Of a stretch of DNA of 64,000 nt, positions 17,499 through 28,700 are shown one piece after another. The stretch comes from CAKSNH01 sp964422725. GTDB lineage: Bacteria > Bacillota > Clostridia > UBA1381. The translations under genes and the position numbers were made by a program. Each line of letters opens with the position of its first letter. Within the stretch, counting starts at the first letter, position 1. Under the pieces are notes generated by a model that saw only the letters and a program-made list of their open reading frames with translations, searched no databases and had not been told where the DNA came from. The stretch covers positions 1-64,000 of the forward strand of contig CAYRCC010000004.1 in NCBI GenBank assembly GCA_964422725.1, in the 5' to 3' direction.

Positions 17499-18428
17499 TT
17501 ATCCTTTTCCGAGCAGTAATTCAATCGGTTTCATACTGCTTGTTATAATCTGCACGTTACACTGCGTTCCTATTTCAACCAACAGCTTTTCGCCGTTTTT
17601 GTTCGACCACTTATACGAATTTGCCGATTCGGGGTCATAGCTTATTTTAATGCGCATCTCGATACACGTCGTATCCGGCATTACCGACTCCGCATACCCC
17701 ATTGTACCCATATGCTTGATTATACTTTCCTCCGTAACCGGAACGGACGAAATCGACGTGATAACGCCTTCCATATACCCGTATTCCTCACGCGGCGCAT
17801 AATTCGGAGAAATCTGTGCTTCCATACCCAGTTTCAGCGTTTTTGCCACGTCAATCGGCACATACGCCGTCACTTCGTTATAACCGCTGTCGCCGTTGTC
17901 CACATTTATAATAGCCAATGTATCACCGACATTTATAACCGTACCTTTCGCGGCTATACTCTGGATATAGCCGGAAAAACTGCTTTTAATCACGCAGTCA
18001 AGAACATAGCTGTCCTGTGCGTTTTTCAGATTTTCCGCCATTGCATTATATTCATAAGACCCGGGCTGCATCCCAAGCATCAAATTCTGCATACGCTCAA
18101 TTTCGGCAAGTGCCTCTTTATCACTCACCACCGCTATAACATCTCCGACATTTACATAATCGCCCTCCGACATTATAACGTCCTGTATCTGCCCTGTAAT
18201 GTTGGACGAAATCATCTGCACATCGTCTGCCGGAAATATAACTCCGGATATTGTGGTTTTATTCGTCACATTACCGAAAACACCCCAAAAGCACAGCGTA
18301 ATAAACCCGATAACTATGCACGCATAAATTCCCCATACCGGAAAACTCAGAATTTTTATATGTTTGTCCAGCTGTTCGCTCGAATATATATTATCAAGCG
18401 CATTTTCTCTGAATAAATTTGTATTCAT
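17499..18428 (-). CDS. HlyD-like membrane-fusion adaptor (NHLM type)
   Basis: A 309-residue secretion adaptor. A short cytosolic N-terminus is followed by one membrane helix near residues 33-55, a barrel-sandwich (lipoyl-like) domain with 'MSEGDYVNVGDVIAVVSDKEAL', a short helical hairpin, and a second half-motif 'GTVINVGDTLAIIN'. It resembles NHLM bacteriocin-system secretion proteins, which link the ABC pump to the exterior. It is one base downstream of the lipoprotein gene. The gap of ~107 bases between it and the protease transporter is the widest in the operon and contains a weak CCGCTT/AAGCGG hairpin but no credible gene. Confidence 0.85.
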   Translation of the reverse strand: MNTNLFRENALDNIYSSEQLDKHIKILSFPVWGIYACIVIGFITLCFWGVFGNVTNKTTISGVIFPADDVQMISSNITGQIQDVIMSEGDYVNVGDVIAVVSDKEALAEIERMQNLMLGMQPGSYEYNAMAENLKNAQDSYVLDCVIKSSFSGYIQSIAAKGTVINVGDTLAIINVDNGDSGYNEVTAYVPIDVAKTLKLGMEAQISPNYAPREEYGYMEGVITSISSVPVTEESIIKHMGTMGYAESVMPDTTCIEMRIKISYDPESANSYKWSNKNGEKLLVEIGTQCNVQIITSSMKPIELLLGKG

Positions 18429-18429
18429 A

Positions 18430-19599
18430 TCAATTCACCTCCGCACTTTCGGAATTAAACGTTTCATCAGGCACAAATTCACCGTTTACGAATATTCGGC
18501 ACTGTTCCTGCTCTATATTCAGCTGTCCCTTTGAATTAAACGAAATGTCGCCCGTAATACCTTTGTACGGTTCTTCCGCTTTGTATAGGTCTATTAAAGA
18601 CTTTCCGCTTTCCGCGCTTTTAAAAATGCAGTCCGCGCTCATCATAAGCAAATCATACATCTGCGCCCCGTACGACACATAATCGTTTTCACCGAACCGC
18701 TTTGTACATTTTTCGACAAACTCATCAAACCCGTCACTTTCCTTCAGCGGACAAAACGGTATATACACTACACCCTCCATATACTCGCCGTTTTCCGAGA
18801 TAGTGTCCTCGTTATCTATGGAATAATCCGTCATCACTACTATATCCGAACCGCGCTGTCTTAACTTTTTGACTATATCGCCGCCGAGCGACAAATCATA
18901 AAGACTCATATATATTCCGTCTATACCGAGCGCTTGCCATCTTCTGTAAGCAATTTCAAACTCCTCATCGGTAAACGGGCCTGTAAGCATATCGGCTATT
19001 TTTACATCGGAATCCGCCACAGTCGTCTGAAAACCTTTTATTTCGTCCGTTTCAAATGTCGTTGCGGTATGTATAACGGCTACACGTTTGAGCCCTCTGT
19101 GAATGGCGTATTTTCCCATAATATTTCCCAGCTTGCCGGCACTCGTAAAATCGTTTATGAGGTAGTCATACCCGTTTTCCGCAATGGAATCGTAACAGCC
19201 GGCAAAAACTATAAACGGTTTTTCCGCCTCATTAAAAATACTTGCCACCGAATCGACTATATCAAACTCCTGAATCGAAATCGCCGCGGCAATATCCGGT
19301 GAGTGCGCAATCTGCGACGCAAGAGCTATTGCACTGTTGTAATTACCGCCGTCATCGTAAAGCTCCACATTGAGGTTAAACCCGTATTTATTGTATATAT
19401 CCTCTTTTGCAACCTCTATACTCTCGTTCAAACCGCTTATAACCTCGTATGTTTCCATATTACAGAGTATTGCGATATTAATTTCGCCGTTTTCGTTAAA
19501 TACGCTTTTCGACCCTTTGCCCGCACCGCACGCCGCCGTCAGCACCGCCGCAAGCACCACAAGCGCAAACAATACCGTTTTAAAAATTTTCTTTTTCAA
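18430..19599 (-). CDS. LivK-type substrate-binding lipoprotein (orphan)
   Basis: 389 residues, beginning with a lipoprotein signal (KKK, a hydrophobic stretch, lipobox ending 'LTAAC' at Cys ~25). The rest is a periplasmic-binding-protein type I fold of the branched-chain amino-acid (Peripla_BP_6) group: 'INIAILCNMETYEV', 'KFKGF'-like 'EIKGFQTTV', 'GSDIVVMTDYS'. Such proteins normally feed Liv permeases, none of which is nearby. As first gene of the NRPS/exporter operon it may sense or retrieve the product, deliver an amino acid, or protect the producer. The assignment to a ligand is open. Confidence 0.85.
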   Translation of the reverse strand: MKKKIFKTVLFALVVLAAVLTAACGAGKGSKSVFNENGEINIAILCNMETYEVISGLNESIEVAKEDIYNKYGFNLNVELYDDGGNYNSAIALASQIAHSPDIAAAISIQEFDIVDSVASIFNEAEKPFIVFAGCYDSIAENGYDYLINDFTSAGKLGNIMGKYAIHRGLKRVAVIHTATTFETDEIKGFQTTVADSDVKIADMLTGPFTDEEFEIAYRRWQALGIDGIYMSLYDLSLGGDIVKKLRQRGSDIVVMTDYSIDNEDTISENGEYMEGVVYIPFCPLKESDGFDEFVEKCTKRFGENDYVSYGAQMYDLLMMSADCIFKSAESGKSLIDLYKAEEPYKGITGDISFNSKGQLNIEQEQCRIFVNGEFVPDETFNSESAEVN

Positions 19600-19663
19600 T
19601 GCAAATCCTCCCCGTAAAACAAACTTTACTCATACTGATACAGCCTTATAACCCGTTACTATA

Positions 19664-19692
19664 ATAATACCATATAATAAACATTAATACAA
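19664..19692 (-). promoter_or_regulatory. Promoter of the NRPS/exporter operon
   Basis: Minus strand TTGTAT (19687-19692), 17 bases, TATTAT (19664-19669), about 65 bases upstream of the first ATG. It is the only good promoter seen for the nine genes that follow. No clear operator is visible around it. Confidence 0.75.
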
Positions 19693-19727
19693 GTAAAAAA
19701 TCCGCACCGAATCGGTTGTTTTGCCGA

Positions 19728-19760
19728 TAAAAAAGGGCTGTCGGTTCACACCGACAGCCC
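19728..19760 (-). terminator. Terminator of the giant GLUG gene
   Basis: An 11-bp stem GGGCTGTCGGT/ACCGACAGCCC (19735-19745 with 19750-19760) with a 4-base loop, followed on the minus strand by TTTTTTATC. It separates the giant gene from the NRPS operon. Confidence 0.92.
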
Positions 19761-19797
19761 CTTGTCTGTTATCCGTAATTTATTTCAGTCGAAACAA

Positions 19798-22700
19798 TTA
19801 CTTAATCTCACACGCCTCACAAAGCGGTTTCATACCGTTCAGGCTATCCCACAGCATTATCTTCGCCGTCTTGCCTGCCGCTATTGTAATCTCACCGTTA
19901 TTTGTGTCGTTTTCAGATGTCGCAACCGTTATACTCTGTACTCCGTCCGCACCATACTCCGCACAAATCAATGTGTACTTAGTTCCCGTCGGAACTACAT
20001 ACTTAACAAGATGATCGCCGTTTTCCTTTGCCGTAGCAAATATAGCCGGTCCGGTTATCGGCGCATCACCGCTTGTGAACACTGCTCCCACACTTACGTC
20101 CCTTGCAGGCATTACAAATACATTACTTGTATCCACCGTCACACCGGTTACTCCGACAAGCATATATCCCTCGTTAGGCTCAATTGTAAGCTTAACCTCT
20201 TCACCTGCTTTTGCGTACTCTTTATCCGCTTTCACTTTTCCGTTTTCTACCGTATTAATGCCTACTTTATATGTAGCCTCGATATCAAACGTCAATGTCA
20301 GCGTTGTCTTATTTGTTGCAAACTCCGATGTCAGCGACATCAAATTCGCCTCACTCGTTACAACATCGAATTTTACGGTATGCTTGCCCGACACCTTAGG
20401 TGTACCCGACACTACGCCGTTTTCAAGCTTCATACCCTCAGGCAGTGCACTGCCCTCCGAAAGCGCAAACTCAACCGTCTTTGTTACCGTTTCATCGCTG
20501 AACTTCACATAATCAGCCAAATTTACAGCCGTCATTTCAAAATTCTCTACAAGCTCGATTTCGCTTTCCTTGCCTGTACTTTCAAGTGTAGGCGCAAATA
20601 CAACTTTCACCTCTACATCTGACTCAGGCATTACAAAACTGCCGTTTGCATCAAGCTCAACTCCGCTTGCACTGCCGAACGCATAACCGTTATCAGGCTT
20701 AACAACAAGATTTACTCTTTCGTTCGGTGCGGCATACGCCTTATCCGCCGTCACACTTCCGTGTTCCGTTGCACCGACTGTTACCTTATACGTCTTTACA
20801 ACCTCGATTGTAAGCGTCATTTTAGCATTATCCATTGCTGTAGCCGAATCAAGCGACATAAGAGAAACGCTGTTCGGGTCTGTTACGTCAATTACTACCG
20901 TATATGTGCCTGCCTTTGTAGGTGTGCCGACAATTCTGCCGTACGACAAACTCATACCCTCCGGCAATACACTGTCCTCTGCCAACGCAAACGCAAAATC
21001 TCTTTCAATATCGTCGTTTACAAATTCCACATACTCGGAAAGTACAATATCCTCAGCCGCTACATTCTCATACAGCTTTATCGTATCGCTCTTTTCGGTC
21101 GCTCTGAAACCGTCACCGAAACTTGCACTGATTCTTACCGTATTGTCAGGCATTACAAACGAATTGTTCTCGTCAAGCTCAACGCCCTTGATAACCGGTA
21201 CGCTTGCGCTGTCATTCGACACAATCGTCAGATTAACCGTTTCGCCCGGTTTTGCATATGCTTTGTCAGCCTTTACACTTCCGCCTTTGATTCCTTTTTC
21301 AATAATGATTTCGTAATAACACAAATCGTCCTTTCCGGCAAACATCAATTCCTTATCCTTTGCCGTCCACTTCTTCATGTCGTCCGAAACATTGCTGTTA
21401 AGCTTTGCCGCAGCATTTGCAAAACCAGCGGCTGTATCGCTGTCAATCTGACAAACATCTTTGCACTTATCAGCACACTCCAAATTTACCGGCGCAGCAG
21501 ATCCAACCCAATAGCTGTTTTTAACAGTCAGATTAGCTGCATTATTATTATAAGCAAATGCTATAGCGTATTCACTGCCGGATCCGTCCAATTCTCCGCT
21601 GTTATAACAGTTTACTATGTTCAGATAGCTGTCCGAATTTTCCGATATGCTGGCTATACCGACCGGACACATTCCACTGACTTTACCGCTGTTAATACAG
21701 TTATTTATCAGCGATACTTTTCCGAGTGCCATACCCGCTATACCGCCTACATCAACACCACCGTCTTGCGGCATATCTACACTGCCGCTGTTCATACAAT
21801 CCAGAATCGTACTGCCAATTATAATACCTGCGATACCGCCGACTGTGTTCAACGCGGAAACGCTTTCTTCGTTTGTACAGTCTGTTATCGTACTGCTGAC
21901 AATTCGACCCGCAATACCGCCGCTGCACGGATAACCGTTGGTTCCGGTAGTACAATCGTTGTTTACCTTAGCGCCGTTTTTACAATCCTCGATATCGGTA
22001 AATGCGGTATACGCCGCAATACCGCCGACATAACAAGAATCGGCATCAATATCGCCCTTGTTTTCACAATCGACTATTTTTATATTATTGCCGCCGCTTA
22101 ATTTCAATCCGTCTGCGTATCCGACAATACCGCCGAGATAACCTCCGGAATTTGAAGTGCTTTGACTCAAATCCGCAGTATTTTCGCAGTCCTTTACGGT
22201 TAATGGCTCGCCGCCCTGCAATAATGCAATGTCGCCGCTACCGTCTACCATTCCAACTATACCGCCGACACATCTGCCGCTCAGGCTGCCTTCGTTTTTA
22301 CAGCCCTCGATAAAGTTTGCGCCTGTTCCCGATAAGCCTAATCTTCCGACAATACCGCCTACATAGTTGCCTTCTCCCGCAGCCGTAACGGTTGCGCTGT
22401 TTGTGCAGTTAATTACAGAGCCGTAGCTGTAACCTGCCACAGAACCCACGTAAGTACAGTCGGACGAACTGATATTTCCCTTAATCGTAAGGTTTTTCAC
22501 TACAGAACCTTCGAGCAAGTTATAAAACAATCCGTATACTCCCTCACCCGACATATCTACAGTTATCGAATGATTGTTACCGTCAAATATACCTTTATAA
22601 CTTCCTATTGAACCTTCGGTATAACCATCGATATCCGCCATAAGCTTAACGTTGATTCTTTCGTTGCCTTTTTGGATTGTATTCTTAACCTTAATCAAAT

Positions 22701-25700
22701 CGTCAAGCGTTTCTACAAGGTAATAGCCGTCATCGTCCTGCGTCAAACCGGCTGCAACGATATCGCTGACTACATAGCACTCGCTGTACGGCATTGTAAA
22801 CTTATACGTATTAGCCTTGCCGGCAACCTCCGTCAATGCAATTTCTTCATCGTTGTACATCGCTACCGAAATTGACGACACCTCATAACCTTCATCACTC
22901 GTTACGTCAATAACTGTTTCAACCTCAGTACCTGATTTGTACGGTGTCTTCTTGGTGTCAAACACAAAATTGTAGTACGGTGCGTTTTTCTCATCGGCAA
23001 ACACAACCTCCTCAGCTGTTTCCTCGCCGACAACCGTCCATTCTTTCACTTCACCCAAAACATCTAACAGGTATCCGATAGTTTCCAAATTCGATTCAGA
23101 CAACGGTATCATTGCGGTAATCGCAGAAATGATCAAATCGCGATACTCATCGGATGATAGAGCTTTTAATTCCAACATCATACCGTTTGCCGTTGCCACT
23201 GCCGCTTTTTTATCCGGAAGCTTTCCGTTTTCGTCTTTAATGGTTAAATCACCGGCATACATAGCATGCTGAGCAATATAAGTACCGCCGTCCTCCGCCG
23301 CTGTCAGCGTACCCTCATTATACAAATACATTTCCAGAGGCATCGTTGATGCAAATATTGCAGACTGACTACCGTCCTGAATGCTTTCACCGGCTACCGC
23401 CGCCGCGCTTGCACCTGTTATATCACCCTTGTTGATACAGTTTATTATTACACCCATATCTGTGCAAACAAAACCTGCGCCGACGCCCGTCGCGGTTACG
23501 TCCGCCTTGTTGATACAGTTTATTACAGCACCGGCATTAGCAATTGCAAACGCCGCTATTGAGTCTTCCGACTCAAATGTACCGTCAACCGTAAGGTTCC
23601 TTATAACGCTCTTTTTACCTATTGCTCCAAGCATAGGGTGACCCATACCGTCTTTAAAGTTCAGCGTTTTACCGTTACCCTCGATTATACCGTTATACTC
23701 ATACGCCAAATTCAGTTCCGGATAGTTTTCGGCAACTTCACCCGTAATATCAATATCATTGTTAATATACAGGTTAAGAGCCGTATTTCCGCTGTTGATA
23801 GACTGCATAGCCTTTACAAGGTCTTCGGCTGTTTTTACCACAGCGTATGTCTTTCCGTCGATTTCCTTGGTTTCTTCGATTCCCGAATCCATCGTAACCG
23901 TTACCGTTACATTGCTTGCCGGCATTTCAAATGAGTCATTCTTACATTTAATGTTCTTGCCGTCCGCCGTCGTAACGGTTATTTCCGCGCCGTAAGGACC
24001 AGCACAATATACTTCCTCGCCTACAATTGCACCCGCAATGCTGAAATCGTCGTCCGAAATATGCATCGGTTCAAACTCACCGTAGAAGTATGTCTTGATG
24101 CCGTCCTGTTCGATTGCATAAATTTCCTCTTTTTCCTTTGCAATGCAAGCCTCGACAGCATACTCTGTACTTCCGCTTTCTCTCACATAATTACAACCCC
24201 ACTTCTTAAGCTCAACACCCTCTACAATGTCAGGGTTTTCATCAATGAACTTATTAAGCTTAACAGGTATGTAACGTGTTGCCGCGGTATAAGGGGTCAC
24301 AATCGAATTAGGGTCTGCAAAATCCATTATTGATTTTTGCATGCCGCCTAAGTCGGTCATATACTCGTCATTCGTTACAAAGAAATTGTTTTTCAGCGTA
24401 AGATCCTCTTTTTCTGCATAATACACTGTTCCGGCAGGATACACCGTGTCATCGTAGCCGTAATAAGTCGAATTGTGTACACAGTTGTATATCTTCAGTT
24501 CACTGCCGACAGCGTTTTCAAGTACAATACCGCCGTAACAACTTTCCGCCGCTACCTGTGTCGATGCCAATACGGTACAGTTTGCGATAATGCCGCCGTT
24601 TTCCACCCGGTATGCAATACCGCCGAATTCGTCACATTGCAGGCCACGTATATCTACCGTACAGTTTGTAATCACACAGTCGTCCGCATAACCTACAATT
24701 CCGCCGAAAGTCACAGCTTGGTTTGAATTTCCGTACAGACTATAAGTTTCATCGCAGTATACGCTACAGTTGTCTATTTTTGTATCTTTCGCTTCATGGA
24801 CCAATCCGGCACCGTACTCTTCAAAAATAGGATGTTTCAAATTAAGGTTTTTAATTTGCGCACCGTCAGTATAGTCGAACAAAGCACCGCCCCATTCTAT
24901 GGTTGCGCCGTTTCCGTCAAATACGCCTTTGTACGGTTTAGCGGAACCTCTGCCTATAATATAAGTACGGCAATAATAATAAATTGCTTCCGCTACATAT
25001 TCTTCAGGCATTCCGTCCTCAAGTAATTGTCCTATCAAATCATAAACAGCGATACTCTTTGCCGTAACCTTGGCATTTGCATAAGGATTCATATTTGCTA
25101 TTTCTCCGAATGTAACCAAATCCTTAGCACTTGCAATACAGTACTCGCCGTTAGGACCGATTGCCAGACCGTAATCCTGCAATACGCTCACCTGTACATC
25201 GCTGTCAGGCATTACGAACGTATACTTATTCTTACCGGCTTTTTGCGATTCGATCTCATTACCGTCCGAATCCGTTACTTTTATTCCCAATATCATCGCT
25301 GTATCCGGAGCATCGTAAAAACATACATCAATCGTTTCACCGGTATTTGCAAATTTCGGCATATCTTTTATGTTGCTCTCGTAGTAAACATCCACATTTA
25401 TACTGTGCATATCGCTCGGCATATCCTTGGACATTTCAACGGTGTTTTTGCCGTCCTTGGTAACGAAATCCCAGAAATAACAATTGACGACGTTCAGTGT
25501 ATACTTGTTCAGCATATTTTCGGTTTCGCTTGTGAACAGCTCACTCTCAGACATTGCGAAATAATAATCCGAATCGTCTAACACATCGCTCTTTGCCTTT
25601 GTCCAGCCTTGCTCCATGTATACACCGATGTATACGTATTTACTCGGATCACGTAATGTACCGTACGGATTTTCAACATATCCGACACTGTACATACCTT

Positions 25701-28700
25701 TGTTCTTATCCGAATTTACAAAGATATTGTAATAATTACTTTTGCCTATGCTCTGAACAGTACCGGCCGCCTTACCGTCACTTGAAGTGTCCAGCTGTTT
25801 AACGGTACCGTTCGCCATTATATTCCTGTAGTTTCCGAGACCGGCGTCACCACGTGTTTTAGGTCCGGATTTTCCGGCAAAACCGCCCACAAAGCCGTAA
25901 CCGCTTACGTCAACCTCACTGTACACATTCTCAACAATCGAGCCGACATTATCACCTATAAGCGCACCCGTAAACGCCTCTTTATTCTCACCGCCGTATA
26001 CAGTACCTTTAAGCACAAGGTTTCGTATATTTGCGCTGTTTGTATACGCAAACAAGCCTGTCGCAGACGCTGTGTCGCTTGCGGATATGTCAAGCGTAAG
26101 CGTATGACCGTCGCCGAAGAAATATCCGCCGTAAGCGTTTACAGCCGTACCGATAGGTTCAAAACCGCCCTCTGTCGATACGCTGATGTCTGCCGTAAGA
26201 TGCGCAACGGCATTTTTGAAGTATCCGCACATTTGCTCGCTGTTTACAGCCTTTGCGAATTTGTTCAGTGCCTCGGCATCTGAAATTGCATAGCAATCAG
26301 ACGTATTTTCCCAAAGCGGAAGTGCTATTTTGAAACAAGGGTATATATTGCTATCAATGTCAGACATTGTAAAGCTACACTTACCTGTTTCGTCAGGCGG
26401 TATAATGCTGCCGTTATTTACCTTTATTCCCATAAACTCCGCATACTCAGGAAGTTGTACCGGTGTAACTACAACCGTATCGCCTTTCTTTACATCCTTC
26501 TCAAAGCTGATAAGCTTTTCGTAATTACTGCTGAGCGAATAGTATATGTCCGGCTTTGTATCGGTGAACGAAATAACCTTTGCATCACCCTCACCCGTTA
26601 CCTGCCAGTAACGCATACCTTCTCTTTCCGCATACTTATTCAGCGGCGAAAGACCAATCAACGTGAAAAAGTCGTTTTTCTCAACAGCCGTTATTTCGCC
26701 TGCTGACGTTTCATTTTCTGCCTTGTCTTTGTTTATATACTCGACACCGCAATCAGCCGTACCTTTTACATAATAACACTCGTAGATACTGTATGATCCG
26801 GTGTTGCCGGCTATACCGCCGCCCGCTTTTCCCGAATTTTTATCGGAAACCGCGCCGGAATTTGCACAGTTATATACACTGCCTGATGAATTTCCCACAA
26901 TACCGCCGACATATATTTCATTGTTAGAAACCGTAACTTTAACACTGCCGCTGTTGTAACAGTTCCGCAGTGTTGACCCATTACAAATTTCACCCGCAAT
27001 ACCGCCGACGTAATCATTACCGCTTACCTGCGCACTGCTGCTGCAGTTCATAATTTCTGTATCATCAGCAAGACCTATCACAGCACCGACATATTCGTCG
27101 CCGCTGACACTTCCCGTAACGCTCGTGTTCTTAATCACCGAGTCGGATACATAGCCAAACAAGCCGACATAATCATCTTCCTTGCTGATTGCAAGCTTAA
27201 ACGTATTCTTGCCGCCGTTAAACACACCTTCAAATTTATGTTCACTTGTTCCGATAGGCTCAAAACCGCCCGTCGTAAGGTCGATTACGTCCGCGCTCTC
27301 TGCAACCGCGAACTCCGAATCTGGGCTTACCGCGCCGTCATTTACGGCTTTTGAAAACAAAATCATATCGCTTGCGCCCGAAAGCGTATACACACCGCCG
27401 GCGCTTTTTGCAAACTTCAATTCGATTTCTGCCGATATTTCAACATCACCCTCCGGCATAGTGAATATATATTGATTTTCTTTTCCCTCAACCGGTGTAA
27501 ATGTCAATTCCGTATTATTCGACATTGCTTTAAACGAAATTTTCTCGTAATCCTTGAGTGAATCCGTTTTAAGCTCGATAGTAGTGGTTTTTCCGGCAAA
27601 CTGATATACCGGTGCATCAACCAACTCATCATCACTGACCGAGATATCATACGGCTGTGACTGAACTTCATCGGTAAACGTGATAACCGAATTACTGTCC
27701 GCAACCCAGTATCTCAAATATTCATTATCCGATTTGTTTCCGGTCACATACGCATTGAGCGGTGCAAGTCCTATAGCCTTGTTGAGCTCGGTGCTTGACT
27801 GTGTCTTTGCGTTGTCGTCCGTTGTCTGAACGGTTCTGTCGAGTCGTCCTATACCTACCACACCGTCTTTGGCACTGTAATAGTTTCCGGCTATAGTATG
27901 CGGATTATACGAATTACCTATAATAGCACCGCCGACAGGATTTGTGCCGTCTGTTATATCGCCTGTGTTTGCACAGTTTACCGTAATTCCGTTGCTGTCA
28001 TCGCCCACGATACCGCCGGCACACTCATTTTCGCCGCTGCTCCATTTGATATTACCGCTGTTGTAGCAGTTTATCACTTTTGACCTGGTATCCAAAGTTG
28101 TGTGACCCAATCCGCCCGCGATACCGCCGACTACATTGTTTGCCTCCAATGCACCCGTATTTGAACAGCTGTACACACATGTGCTGTACAAGTCGCCCAC
28201 GATACCGCCTACTTGCGTGTCACCCGTTACAGCGGCATTGTTATGGCAGTTTGCGATAGTTGATGTGACTGCCTTACCTGTGATACCGCCGACATACTGT
28301 TTGCCTTTAATCGTTCCGTTTACACCGACATTCTTAACGATTGCATCTTCTATATTGCCGAACAAGCCGACAAACAATGCCTCTCCGTCGGTAAAGCTGA
28401 GTTTAAATGTCTTGTTGTTACCGTCAAATGTACCCTTAAACGGATTTTTAAGAGTACCGATAGGTGCAAAGCCCTCAAGCGTTGTAAGGTCTGTGTCGCT
28501 GATACCGTCCGACACTTTGTAGACATCACCTGTCGTATCATAACCCGCGCTTACGGCTTTTGACAATTTCAGCAAATCGGTCTTTTCCACTATGCTGTAT
28601 GTTCCGTTAATGTTCGGAACTTTTGCCGTGATATCGACGTCTACGGCAACGTCACCGTCCGGCATTGTAAATTTGTATTCCGAAATATAATTATTATCAG

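Noticed and set aside
19798..20100. LPXTG sorting signal at the end of the giant protein
   Set aside because: The C-terminus ends 'KPLCEACEIK' with no LPXTG, hydrophobic helix or charged tail.
20761..22101. 446-codon plus-strand frame, and others within 19762-31176
   Set aside because: Antisense shadows of the giant GLUG gene; composition is Arg/Tyr/Ile-rich without domains.
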